Shown: positions 22,562 through 33,596 of the stretch, piece after piece | Numbering within the stretch: the stretch's first letter is position 1 | Layout of the letters: each line of letters begins with the position of its first letter | DNA from: Heterohyrax brucei | Taxonomy: Eukaryota; Chordata; Mammalia; Hyracoidea; Procaviidae | Length of the DNA: 64,000 bases | Reading direction: 5' to 3' | NCBI GenBank assembly: GCA_028571685.1 | Contig: CM053146.1 | Span: 27,005,431 to 27,069,430, forward strand | The notes under the pieces: model-generated | Databases searched by the model: none | What the model was told of the DNA's origin: nothing | What the model saw: the letters and a program-made list of their open reading frames with translations, nothing else | Position numbers and translations under genes: made by a program

Positions 22562-23250
22562 TTTTTTAATTTATATTCCCATTATACAATAACTCATGTT
22601 CATAAAGAACTCTGGAAAACTGATGGATTAAATTAATTAATGAAGAAAGATATGTCCTCTAAACAGGTTTGTATGTTTTCTTCAGGGGGAAAAAAAAGAC
22701 ACTTTACAAGGCTTTTGTGTCTCTATATTCCTTCAAATATAGAACTGAATATCAAATCAAATCTAGGAGTGGTAGGAAAATATTTGGAAACAATGGCACA
22801 AAAGTGAGACTGTTTAAACATTCAGGTCTCACAAAGTCAAACTGAAGTTACAGGCCACAGGAATTAGCTGTGAGATGTATTTAAATGTAAATGTCCTTGA
22901 ACTATATGTGCAAACATAATGGAGGCTAAATATAGATTTCTAGGCAAGATAGACATGGGAGTATTAAATGCATACTGTTAGAAAAAGCAAAGTGTGCCTT
23001 GGCAGGAACATCGAGACCTGCATGTTATTACAATGTCTCAACTAGATATTTCCTAATACTGTGTGTTAGCTGTTTATAATGAATGACAACTGGAAAACAT
23101 GATGCAAAATACATATTAAGAGGTCCCTGTGGGAACAAAACATTAAGATAAATAGAATGCTATAAAGCAGGAAAATTCACTTACACAAAGTTAAGATCTG
23201 CTAGGAAAATGCAGTATTTAGGAAGCTGATTTCATGCTAATCTATGAAGA
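22562..23250. other. Intergenic, no gene seen
   Basis: AT-rich, no repeat or exon assigned. Confidence 0.4.
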
Positions 23251-23254
23251 ATTT

Positions 23255-23350
23255 GTATGTGTGTATGTACATATACACACACACACAATTATATATTACA
23301 TAAATATGGAAATTACTTATAATAAATGTGTATATATATATTTATATATA
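23255..23350. repeat. TG/CA/TA simple repeats
   Basis: A string of short dinucleotide runs: TGTGTGTATG, then ATACACACACACACA (23273-23287) and TATATATATATTTATATATA (23332-23351). It directly precedes the second arm of the inverted repeat pair. Confidence 0.8.
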
Positions 23351-23352
23351 TG

Positions 23353-23470
23353 ATTTAAACCATGAGGGAGGGCACTGCAACCGGTAAGAGCTGCACCAAC
23401 AGGAGCTCGGGTCAGAGAAAGCTCCCAGTGAACACGGACAATGGCACCAACTTGAAGTGAGTAGACTACT
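23353..23470 (+). repeat. Second arm of the unexplained inverted repeat pair
   Basis: Direct-strand partner of 22026-22135, about 1.2 kb apart. It carries GAGGGAGGGCACTGCAACC and GAGAAAGCTCCCAGTGAAC and has four CpGs, so it is somewhat less decayed than its partner. It could be part of an LTR or other dispersed repeat present here in two orientations. Confidence 0.65.
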
Positions 23471-23481
23471 GTCATACATAT

Positions 23482-23690
23482 GGAAACTTGTGGCCTAGTA
23501 GATAACTGCTAAGGCTGTTAACCAAAAGGTCAGTGGTGACCTAATAGATAACCACTAAGGCTGCTAACCAAAAGGTCAGAACTGAAAATCCACCAGGTGC
23601 ACCCTGGAAACCCTGTGATAAATATCTATTCTGTCTAATAGGGTTGCTATGAGCCTGGATCAACTTGGCAGCACGTGACAAACAACTGTG
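23482..23690 (+). mobile_element. AfroSINE with 40-bp head duplication
   Basis: The head region CTAGTAGATAACTGCTAAGG...CCAAAAGGTCAG (23494-23533) is repeated at 23540-23579 with a few changes, 46 bases apart. The remaining parts, GGGTTGCTATGAGCCTGGAT and CAACTTGGCAGC, follow in the usual order. Confidence 0.8.
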
Positions 23691-23717
23691 TTTGTTTCTG
23701 TGTGTGTAGGGGTGCCA

Positions 23718-23769
23718 TGGCGACCCTAGGGGGTTGCTGTGAATCGGATCTGACTCGAAGGCACTTGGC
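23718..23769 (+). mobile_element. Micro SINE-tail insert, 52 bp
   Basis: Only the 3' end of a SINE/RTE tail of the GGCACTTGGC-ending subtype is present (GAATCGGATCTGACTCGAAG at 23741-23760). It is flanked by perfect AGGGGTGCCA copies at 23708-23717 and 23770-23779, a 10-bp target-site duplication. Confidence 0.7.
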
Positions 23770-23779
23770 AGGGGTGCCA

Positions 23780-23818
23780 AGCCAAGTGCCGTCGAGTAGA
23801 ATCCAACTCATGGTGTGC
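23780..23818 (-). mobile_element. Micro SINE-tail insert, 39 bp, opposite strand
   Basis: Reverse orientation of the same tail: AGCCAAGTGCCGTCGAGTAG then AATCCAACTCATGG. It shares the AGGGGTGCCA copy at 23770-23779 with its neighbour and is followed by AGGGGTG at 23819-23825, so the two tails form a head-to-head palindrome around a target duplication. Confidence 0.65.
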
Positions 23819-23835
23819 AGGGGTGGGGGGAGGTA

Positions 23836-23892
23836 TATAAATCATTGCCTTCAAGTTAATGTGGACTCATAGTGACCCTGATGTATAGTTGC
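23836..23892 (-). mobile_element. SINE or RTE 3' tail, minus strand
   Basis: AAATCATTGCCTTCAAGTTA, ATGTGGACTCATAGTGACCC and GATGTATAGTTG match a reversed tail. It stops where RTE ORF2 sequence starts, so it may be the RTE's own 3' end with a deletion behind it. Confidence 0.55.
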
Positions 23893-25925
23893 TAGGCTGC
23901 TTCCATGGACATTAATCGTGAATCCAAATAATATGAAATCGTTGACAACATCAACCTTTTCTCCATTTACCATGATGTTGCTTGTTGGTCCAGTTGTGAG
24001 GATTTTGGTTTTCTTTATGTTGAAGTCTAATCCATATTGAAAACTGTAGCCTTTGGTCTTCATCAGTGAGTGCTTCAAGTCTTGCTCACTTTCAGCAGGC
24101 AAGATTGTATCATCTACATATTAGATGTTGTTAAAGAGTCTTCCACCAATCCTGATGTCCCATTTTTCTTCATATAGACTTACTTCTTGAACATTTGTTT
24201 AGCAGATACGTTGAAAAATATGGTAAAAGGATACAACTCTAACATACATCTTTCCTGACTTTAAATCACACAATATCCCCTTGTTCTGTTTGAATGACTG
24301 CCTGTTAGTACAGGTTCTTCATGAACACGGTTAAGTGTTTTGTAATTCCTACTCTAAACAATATTAGTCATAATTTGTTATGATCCATGTAATCAAATGC
24401 CGTTAGATAGTCAATAAAACACAGGTAAATATTTTTTTGGTATTCTCTGCTTCCAGCGAAGATCCATTTAACATCAGTAGTGACATTTCTGGTTCCATAT
24501 CATCTTCTGAACCTGGCTTCAGTTTCTTCAAATTCACTTTCTTGTAAATGTACCATTGCAGTCACTTTTGAATGACCTTCAGAAAATTTTGCTTGTGTGA
24601 TATTAACGATAAGTTTCTGCAGTCTATTGAATCAGCTGCCTTTGCAATGGGTATATATATGGACCTTTAAAATCAGTTTGGCCAAGTAGCTGTCTCATAA
24701 ATTTCTTGGCATAGACAAGTGAGTACTTCCAGGGGTTCCTTTGTTGAAACATCTCACTTTGTATTCTTTCAACCCCTGGGGACTTGTTTTTTGGCAGTAA
24801 TTTCAATTCACCTTGACTTTTTTTCCTCAGTACCATTGGTTCTTGATCATGCATTACACCCTGAAATGGTTTATTGTCAGCCAGTCCTGTTTGGCATAGT
24901 GACTCTGTATATTCCTTCCATCTTCTTTTGGTGCTTCCTGTGTTTGGTATTTTGGCCACAGAAGCCTTCAGTACTACAACTTGAGGCCTGGAGTGTTTCT
25001 TCAGTTCATTCAGCTTTAGAAATGCTGAGTATGTTCTTCTCACTTGTTTTTCCATCTCCAGGTCTTTGCACATTTCATTATAATATTTTGCCTTCTTGTG
25101 ACTTCCTTTGAAATATCCTATTTGGCTATCTACAAGATAATTTCCTTGTTTCTCGTGGCTACTCTACATTCAAAGCCACATTTCATAGTCCCTTTCTAAC
25201 TTTTTTTTCCTTTTATTTTCTTTTTTTTATGAACTCTTGCTTTCTTCATGTACATTGTTCTTGGTGTCATTCCACAACTTATTTAATCGTCTGTCGTTAG
25301 CGTTCAATGAGTCAATCCTATTCTTGAGATGGTCTCTAAATTCAGGTGGGATATATGTATTCAAGGCCATACATTAGCTCTCATTAAATTTTCTTCAACT
25401 TCAGCTTTAAGCTGCGTATGAGGAATTGATGGTTTGGTTGCCCATTGCCCATTGGCCTTATTCTGACTGATAATATTAAATTTTTCCTTCATTTATCTTC
25501 ATGGATGTAGGTATTATTTGTATCACCAAAGCCATATTTTCCAACTACAGTTTCTTCATTGTGTCCAACTTTCGTATCTCAATCACCAGTAATTAACAAT
25601 GAATCTTGATTTTATGTTAGATCTACTTCAGACTGCAAGAGTTGGTAAAAAAACATTCAGTTTCTCATCTCCGGCATGAATGTTTCATGCATAAATTTGA
25701 AGAATAGTTGTTTTAACTTGTCTTTCTTGTAAGTTTATTGATATTTTCCTCTCACTGACTATGTTATCCTTCAGGACTGACCTTGAAATGTTCTTTGTCA
25801 CAGTGAATGCAACTGCATTCTGATTCAATTTGCAATTCTCAGCATAGTACACCATGTTTGTGCCATTCAAAATGGACAGTACTAGCCCATCTCATCCTAC
25901 CAATGCCCAGAATTTGTACAGATAC
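23893..25925 (-). mobile_element. RTE, ORF2 endonuclease end to RT
   Basis: Plus strand reads reversed RTE from the RT C-terminal side (AATAATATGAAATCGTTGAC) through motif and linker regions to the endonuclease part (CTCAGCATAGTACACCATG at 25838-25856). Minus-strand translations show QYGLDFNIKKTKILTTG near 24000-24050, where the RT thumb begins. Frame lesions are frequent. The 5' third of ORF2 is missing, and the plus-strand L1 begins just past it. Confidence 0.9.
24624..25073 (-). pseudogene. RTE ORF2 fragment, linker and RT start
   Basis: 149 open codons on the minus strand. The N-terminal part (MCKDLEMEKQVRRTYSAFLK) is the linker after the endonuclease; LPKNKSPGVERIQSEMFQQ near residue 92 is the conserved start of the RTE reverse transcriptase. 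The frame is lost before the catalytic motif A. A plus-strand ORF of 130 codons lies on the same DNA and is only its shadow. No activity is expected. Confidence 0.8.
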
Positions 25926-27644
25926 TTGTAACAACTCCTCATGGAAACTATCATTCAAAGAGATATAGTGAGGGAAAGGACCAAAATAATAGTCAGAAGT
26001 TTCTTGTGACTGCTCTAATAGAAAAGATCCAAAGGGGAAAAAAATGAGTCCATTAAATGCAAAGTCCTAGACTCCCTGAACACCAAAGGGAAAGTAAAGC
26101 ATTCATACTGAGCAATGAGGAAGGGTCCAGAAGTACACAGGATTCTCCAGACCTGATGTGCCAGGAAACAGCTGTGACCAGTGAGGTGAGCAGAGAGGCA
26201 GAGGTTGGAGGCATTATCCTCAGCAGCAGAAACCAACAGGAGAATCCACTTGTGCCTCTGATCTGGTGAAAAATAGCACTAGATCACCAAAACCTAAAAA
26301 TTTGCATGTAACCTACTGGGAGTGGATTTAAATTTTTTCTTTGGATAAACAACTCTCTTCCTCAGAGTTTCCTCTTCTGTTCTCTGCACTGCACTCTACT
26401 CTGGAGTCTAACACCATTAACAGACCCAGAAGTAGGATTCCTTAAGCCAACCCTGATCTGTTCTCCAAAACTCAGAGTGGGAACAATTTAACAAATGGTG
26501 GGAAGTGAGAAAAAAGAAAAAGTCGTTCAACTTCCCTGAGCTGGAAACTCAGGGCAGAAACAATCCCTTCACCTGGATTCAGACATAAGGAAACACACCA
26601 TTCTCACTATTAGTCTTCTACTTTTCTCAGCAGCTGCAGTCAGACATCTATGTCTATGACAGTCACCCCTGTCCATCTAGGAAATTAGGCAAGAGCCTGT
26701 ACCACATACTCAGTGACTGACTACCTAAACATCTGGGTTGCATCCGTATAAGAAAACTAAACTGACTCTTGGGCTTACATGTCATGTCACAGCTCTAACT
26801 ACGTGGTAACAGGACTTTAGAGCTTCAAAGACATCAATAACCAAACTGTCACATACGACCAGCTTACTTGGACATTTAGGCAAACATAAAATAAATAAAT
26901 ATAATTTACTGATGGCTTGAGGACAACAGTCAATGTCAAATTATTTAGAGAGGCAGACCATGATGACACCAGAAAGCTCTGAAAACAAAGAGTCAAATTT
27001 TCCAGAAGAAGAGAACTTTCTGGAATTGTCAAATTATCAGACGAAGACTACGAAAGATAAAAACTCAGAATTCTTTAAGAGACCAAGAAGGAGATGAGGA
27101 AAAATTTAGCAGAGCATAATGACAAAATGAAAAGGCTATAGGAAAGCTTATAGTCACGGGAAGTAGAAAGCCATAAATTAATAATAAAATTACAGAATTA
27201 GACAACTCAGTAGAAATTCAAATGAGCAGATCTGATGCAACAGAAGCCCAAATTAGTGAGACTGAATATAAAGCACATGACATCAGTATATTTGAGGGAA
27301 AATCAGATAAAATAATTTTTAAAAGTGAAAAACACTAAGAATTATGTGAGACTCTATCAAGAGGAATAATCTACAAGCAATTTCAGTATAAAAACAGGAG
27401 AGAAATACAGAAAATACAGAGAGAATGGTTGAAGATACAATGACAGAATATTTCCCTGATAATCATGAGAGAAGAGAAGATGTATTTCTATGACAGTCGT
27501 CAAACTCCACACAAGGTAGACCCCCAAAAAGATATCAAGGTATATTATAATCAAACTTGCCGTAACTAAAGATAAGAAGACAATTTTAAGAGTGGATAGA
27601 GATAAACAAAAATAACCTACAAAGAACATTCAGTAAGACTAAGC

Positions 27645-27830
27645 TTGGGCTATATAGCAGAAACAGTGCAGGCAAGGCAGTGGGATGACATATACAAAAT
27701 CTTGAAGGAAAATAATTGCCAATCAAAAATTATATATCTCACAAAACTATCTCTCAGATATGATGGTGAAGTTAGGACATTTCCACACAAACAGAAGTTT
27801 AAGGAATTTCCAAAAAAACTAAAATTATAA
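27645..27830 (+). pseudogene. L1 ORF1 C-terminal fragment
   Basis: 61 codons whose sequence (ETVQARQWDDIYKILKENN, LSLRYDGEVRTFPHKQKFK) fits the C-terminal domain of L1 ORF1 protein, the part that helps bind RNA. The upstream coiled-coil region is present at 26900-27640 but broken by stops. It cannot make a full ORF1 protein. Confidence 0.75.
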
Positions 27831-28609
27831 GAAATACCAAAAACAGTCCTTTGGTTAGAAAAATCAGTAACATAAGATAACTACACAAGACTAGAACACA
27901 AAATAGAGCAAGTAGATATCATCTCAAATAATGGAATCATAAAAAAAAATAAATCAAAAGCAAAATACCAAAAAATGGAAATACAAATGTTGTTAGGTAA
28001 ACCTTACAACAAAAAAGAGGAATCTAAAGGAAAATGCAGTCATAGATCTTCCATGTGGAGAGGAAGTCAAGGCAATATAAAGGAAATGAAGGTTGGTTCA
28101 AATTAAAAAAAAAAAGTAGTAAATATTAAGGTAACAACAAAGAAAACAATCAATCCTATGCATCAAAATTAAAAAACAAACATGAAGTCTCAGCAAATAC
28201 AAAACCACAAACACTGAAAACACATGAAAACAAAATACATAAAGTAGAAAAGATGTAACACAGAAAATTAAATTTAACAAAGAAATCTACAAATGCATTA
28301 AAAAAAGACATCAGCATGACAGCACTAAGCTTATACTTATCAATAATCGCACTGAATGCAAATGGAATAAATGTACCAATAAAGAGATGGAGAGAGGTAG
28401 ATTGGATTTAAAAAGACCTCTCTATATGGTGTCTACAGGAGACATACCTTGAAGACATAAATAAACTAAAATTCAAAAGATGAAAAAAATAAGTTAACAG
28501 TCAAAAAAGAGCAGCAGTGGCAATATTAATCTTGGATAAGACACTTCAAAGTGAAATCCACCATATTGGGTGAGGAAGTACAATATGTAACCATTAAAAG
28601 ATCAATACT

Positions 28610-29042
28610 TGTCGTGGATTGAATTGTGTCCCCCCAAAAACGTATGTGTTGATTTGACTTGGTTAGGAGTTCCAGTATGGTACTCTTCCTCCCACGTGTC
28701 GTGAATCCTGCCTCTGTGAGACTGATGATGGAGAATGGGCAACAATGTGTTAGTGAGGCAGGAATCAAGCTACAAGCTTGTGGAATATAAGGCAGAGAAA
28801 TGAGCAGAAGAAGTTGGGAACCTCATACCACCAAGATGTCCTTTGGACCTGATATTCCTGTGCTAAGATGCTGTCACTGGATTTGGACTCAGCCTACCAG
28901 ACTGTGATAAATTCTCTTACTGAACAGTCTTACAATTTATAAATGGATTTGTAGCTAACTGGACTATGTCAATAAAGGTTCTCCTTGTGAAGTCTTCCAC
29001 TCATGGTATTTTCTGTTAGAGCAGTACTAGATGACTAAGACA
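28610..29042 (+). mobile_element. Solo LTR, MaLR-like, 5-bp TSD
   Basis: Starts TGTCGTGGATTGAATTGTGT and ends GATGACTAAGACA. ATACT flanks it on both sides (28605-28609 and 29043-29047), a perfect 5-bp target duplication as expected for ERVL/MaLR-type integration. 433 bp and no internal region, so a solo LTR left by recombination. It splits the L1 endonuclease region and is therefore younger than that L1. Ends match the copies at 13498 and 50804 while the middle differs, so they are subfamilies. Confidence 0.9.
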
Positions 29043-29126
29043 ATACTCAAAGAGTACATAACCATATTAAATATTTAGACACTTAAAGACAGCACTTAAA
29101 AAACACATAAAACAAACACAATTGCA

Positions 29127-29399
29127 TTGAAAAAGGAAATAGATAGCCCCACAATAATGCTAGGAGATTTCAACACACCACTTTTAGTGACAAACAGATC
29201 TAGAAAAAATTTCAGTGAAGACACGAAAGATCTAAATGCCACCGTCAACCAACATGACTTCATAGATATATATAGAACATTCTACCCAACAGCAGCCCAG
29301 TATACTTTCTTTTCCAAAACACATGGGACACTCATCAGAATTGACCACATATTATGTCACAAAGCAATCCTTAGCCAAATTCAAAATATTGAAATATAA
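29127..29399 (+). pseudogene. L1 ORF2 endonuclease fragment
   Basis: 90 codons covering the middle of the L1 apurinic-type endonuclease. MLGDFNTPLL (residues 11-20) and RIDHILCHK (about residue 72) are family hallmarks. Just after the stop, the position of the conserved SDH catalytic motif reads SDY (about 29413-29421), so the active-site histidine is gone. The N-terminal part of the domain lies upstream of the LTR insertion. Confidence 0.8.
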
Positions 29400-30912
29400 G
29401 AAAGCATCTTTTCAGACTATGATGCCATAAAAGCAGAAATAAATAACATAAAATAGAAGGAAAAATAATTAAACACATAAAAACTGAACAATACCCTGCT
29501 CAAAATAGACTGGTCTATAGAATAAATCAAGGATGGAATGAAGAAATTCAGAGAATCAAATGAGAATGAAAATATATCCAACCAGAACCTATGGGATATA
29601 GCAACAGCAGTGCTCAGAGGTCAATTTATCTCAATAAAGGCACACATTCTAGGAGGAGAAAGGGCCCAAATCAAAGAATTAACCCTAGAACTTGACAAGT
29701 AGAAAGAGCAGCAAAACGAACTCTCAGACACAAGAAGATGGCAAATAATAAACATTTAGAGTAGAACTAAATGAATTAGAGAATAGAAAAATGATTGAAA
29801 CAGTTAAGAAGATTAAAAAGTTGGTTCTTTGAAAAGATCAACAGTTGATAAACTAACAAAAGAAAGACAGCAGAAGAAGTAAATAACAAACGAAATGGAT
29901 GATATCACAGCAGATCCAAATGAAATTTAAGAAATCATAACAGAATACTATTAAAAGTTGTCCTTTAAAAAATTTGAAAACCTACAGGAAATATATAAAT
30001 CTAGACACACACCACTAAAGTAACATAGAAGTAGAATAACTAAATAAACCCATCACAAGTGTATATTCTAGAAGAAAAAAAAAGAATCAATGGATGAAGA
30101 GACATATACAAACCAATGTTCATTATAGTAATGTTTGCAATAGTGAAAAGCTGGAAACAACCTAGAAACCCATCGACAGATCAATGAATAAACAAACTGT
30201 AGTATATAGATACAATGGAGTAGTATGCAACAATAAAAAACAGCGATGAGCCTGTGAACCATCTCATAACATAGAGGAAACTGGAGGACATTATATGGAG
30301 GAAATGAATTATAAAAAGACAAATACTGTATGAGACCATGTCTGTAAAAACTTGCAAAAAGGTTTACACATAAAAATAAATAATTTTTGATGATTACCGT
30401 GGAGGGGAGGGGTGAGGATAGAAAAACACTAAAAAGAGAGTAGATCATTAAGAGGTAACCTTGTGGAAGGATCAAACAGCACACAAAACAGGAGAAGCCA
30501 ACACAACTTGTACAAGGGAAAGTTCTGGAAAATCCACTGACAAGTCTAAACTTCCTGAGGGACAAAGTTACTGGGCTGAGATGCAGCCGGGACCATATTT
30601 TCAGGGAAAATCTAGTTCAACTGACGTAACATAGTTTATAAAGAAAATGTTCCACATTCAACCTTTGGGAATAACATCTGGGGTCTTAAAAGACCGTAAG
30701 CAGTTATTTAGAACACTCCACTGGTTTTACCCTTTTGAGAGTAATGGGAGAATAATGGAAACTACAAAAACAAAGAGAGATTAGTCCAAGGCACTAATGG
30801 ACCACGTTTATGTTCGGACTCAAAAATAAAGATCAGACTTACTGGCCTGACAGAAACTAGAGAAACACTCAGAAAGGGCCAGGGACATGTAAGACATATA
30901 ATGAAAATTATG

Positions 30913-32085
30913 AAATGCTGCTACAAGAAATTAAAAGAGACCCACAAATGTGTAAAGACATTCTGTGATCATGGATGGAAGATTTAATATAGTGAAAACC
31001 TCAGTCCCACCTAAAACAAGGTGCAGATTAGAAGCAGTCCTGATATAAATGTCAACAGCATTTTTTATTGAAATGGAAAATCTATTGACCAGTTTTGCAT
31101 GGAGAGGAAAGAACCTCTAAATAGCTGAAGCAATGTTGAAGAAAAAGAGCAAAATTGGAGGTCTATCCCTCCCAGATATCAAAATATACTATTTAGCCAA
31201 TGTAATCAAAGCAGCCTGATATTGGTCTAACAACAGAGACAGATCAGTAGAATAGAATTGAGAATCCAATACTAAACCCAACCATTTGTGGACAATTGAT
31301 TTCTAACAAGGAGTCAAAGTGTAAACCTTTGTGTAAACATTTTTACAAGTTTTTACAGAAGTGGTCTCATACAATATTTGTCCTTTTCTCATTGAGTTCC
31401 TCTGTATAATGCCCTCTAGTTTCCTCTATGTTATGAGATACCTCACAGATTCATCATTGTTTTTTTATTGTTACATACTACTCCCTTATGTGGAATACAA
31501 AGAGTATCTCTAATGAATGGTGATGGCAAAACTGTATATCCACCCACAGAAAGATAAAACAGGATCCGTAACACACACCATACACAAAAAATAACTAAAA
31601 ATGGATCAAAGACCTAAGTGTTCAAACTAAACTCACAAAATTCTTTGGAGACAAACACAAGAAGAAATCTATGGGACCTAAACTTTTTGTAAAAATAAAA
31701 TAACAAATATTAAAAGAAGTTAATACAAAAAGGAACAAATAAATGGGGCTTCTCAAAAATTAAAAACTAATGCTCATCAAAAAAAATTATTAAAAGAGTA
31801 AATAGACAACCTACATACTTGAAAAAATAGTCAGAAGTGAGGTTTTAATCTACAAAATCTAGAAGACCACGGCAATTCAACAACAAAAGAAAAACAACCC
31901 AATTAAAAAATGGGCAAAGGACACAAACAAAACCTTCACCGAAAAATGACATTCAAACATCCAACAAACATAGAAAAAGATGTTTGCAATCATTAATCAT
32001 TATAGAAACATAAATCATAAATACAGTAAGTGTCATCTTACTCCACATAAAATGGCACTGATAAAAAGAAAAATGGAGGCAGGGT
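30913..32085 (+). mobile_element. L1 ORF2 C-terminal piece with inverted block
   Basis: Starts again in ORF2 (TGCTGCTACAAGAAATTAAA) directly after the 3' UTR of the previous L1, so it is a separate fragment. Post-RT regions at 30913-31310 and 31495-32085 are plus strand. The stretch 31355-31490 is instead the reverse complement of L1 sequence homologous to 30215-30345 (CCTCTATGTTATGAGATA versus TCTCATAACATAGAGG). No frame survives. Confidence 0.75.
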
Positions 32086-32176
32086 TAAGGTGGCAGAGTG
32101 TCCACATGCATTCCAGGTTTCCTCTAATAGCAAAGAATACGTAAAACAACTTAATGGATTACATAGGACATTCTAG

Positions 32177-32219
32177 CTAAGCCAAGTGCCATCAAGTCAG
32201 ATCCGACTCATGGTGACCC
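32177..32219 (-). mobile_element. Micro SINE-tail insert, 43 bp, perfect 13-bp TSD
   Basis: The insert consists only of a reversed SINE/RTE tail (AAGCCAAGTGCCATCAAGTC at 32179-32198, then AGATCCGACTCATGGTGACC at 32199-32218). It is bracketed by perfect TAGGACATTCTAG copies at 32164-32176 and 32220-32232. The tail has the GGCACTTGGC end of the other micro inserts in this window. Confidence 0.85.
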
Positions 32220-32232
32220 TAGGACATTCTAG

Positions 32233-33405
32233 GAGTCCTGAATATCAGGGGGAAAACTGATATATGGGACTGGGTGACAGCAAGAGGGGAATAGGTCCAG
32301 AAGCAACTACTTCTGCCAGAATTAAATCCATATCCCAGAGAGGAACCAGGTTCTGCTAGCTGAGCAGAGCTGCAGTGCCGTGGTGAGGTAACTGAACTGA
32401 GCAGCACAATGGCTAGTGTAGTGCATCTTTCTTATCTAGGAGTTTCAGATGGCTCCACCTACAGAACAGCAGAGGACTTTCATCTGGGTGTCATAAGCTA
32501 AGTGCTTGCTACCGCTTAGTGCTGATTTCTCTCCCTACCCCAGCACTCCTTACCCTTTTCTTTGCTCGTGCACTAAATTCTGATGCTCTACCTAGGCTGG
32601 AAGTGGTACACATTACTTTCATGCCCTGAGCTACTCTCCTAGAATTGGAGAGCAAAATAAAGGATGGGGGTGGGGGGAGTGATGAAAAAATGTCTTCTGG
32701 CTGCCCTGAGCAGGGAACTTTCCCTGCCATTCTCAGCCCACTTGTAATCCTAATACCTTGCAACATGCTTTCTACTTTTCAAAGTAGATAATTGAGAGCT
32801 TCACATAACTAATGCTATAATGATACTGTAAATGATTTGTAAGTGTTTTTTACTGCACCAGCTACTCTGGCCTTTGAACTGGCCTCTTTCCAAAGAGGCA
32901 CAGAGCCCTCTAAGAAATTGTGATCTTGGTCTCCCTCCTCTTCTTTGCTTTTCTGATAAATGGCCTTTAGCCTGGAAAACAGCAGGTAGGAAGACTGCCT
33001 GGCATTTTTTATAACCACAACTTTCTTTCTTGCTTCTTATCTCAAAGTGAACTTGGAAGGCTATTTTCACTAGCTGAAGAATTTTTGTATAAGTTTTTGT
33101 GTTTGCCTGTTACAAATATGCACATTTGGGTCTGAGGGTCTGACATACATATCTGTAGTTTAATATAGAGTTTCTTGCTACTATTTTGTGATTTATACAG
33201 TTATCTGTCGGCTACATACTTAAAAACATGAAGTATTTCTTGTTGAAATGATATATAAACTCTTATGTAAAAGTTGACTGTTGAGACTCCATGAAGAACA
33301 ACATGCATTGCATTCTAGTTTCTAGGGGTACCATACCTCCTAATAAACCTTCTTCTTCTTTCTAACTTAGAGTATGTTTCATTGGGTTGACTGCTCCAGG
33401 GCATG
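32233..33405. other. Intergenic, no gene seen
   Basis: Unique-looking sequence with opposing ORFs of 60-89 codons, none with a recognisable domain, splice context or homologous frame. A short G run with TGGGGGG lies near 32670. I would not call a gene here. Confidence 0.4.
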
Positions 33406-33529
33406 GACCAAATCAGTAACACATTCACAGCTCTAATCACTTGGTGACTGAGAGTTGGAATTCCTAAGGCTCCAATATCAAACTAGCCAAAAACCAGCCT
33501 CTCTGGCCACTCAAAAACAAAATTTAGAA

Positions 33530-33531
<2 letters not shown>

Positions 33532-33592
<61 letters not shown>
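33532..33592 (+). repeat. (GT)n microsatellite, 61 bp
   Basis: About 30 uninterrupted GT units in the 5' region of the L1. Its purity implies recent length change, so it is probably polymorphic between individuals. Confidence 0.97.

Positions 33593-33596
<4 letters not shown>

Larger units (their letters stand above)
25940..30912 (+). mobile_element. L1 element, internally deleted
   Basis: Plus-strand L1 with 5' UTR-like sequence (25940-26800), an ORF1-like region (about 26900-27850), an inter-ORF spacer, the endonuclease part of ORF2 (28320-29460), then a jump near 30050 from before the RT straight to the ORF2 C-terminus (TTTGCAATAGTGAAAAGCTGGA), and 3' UTR (CATCTGGGGTCTTAAAAGAC at 30670-30689). 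The RT is missing. A solo LTR interrupts the endonuclease at 28610-29042. The 5' boundary is approximate. Confidence 0.82.

Noticed and set aside
24719-25111. Plus-strand ORF of 130 codons with hydrophobic runs
   Set aside because: Complement of the RTE ORF2 linker and RT start (24624-25073, minus), whose protein is recognisable.
30068-30565. Minus-strand ORF of 165 codons, second longest frame of the window
   Set aside because: It is antisense to the L1 ORF2 C-terminus and 3' UTR. Low-complexity aromatic and leucine-rich content results from reading A-rich L1 sequence backwards.
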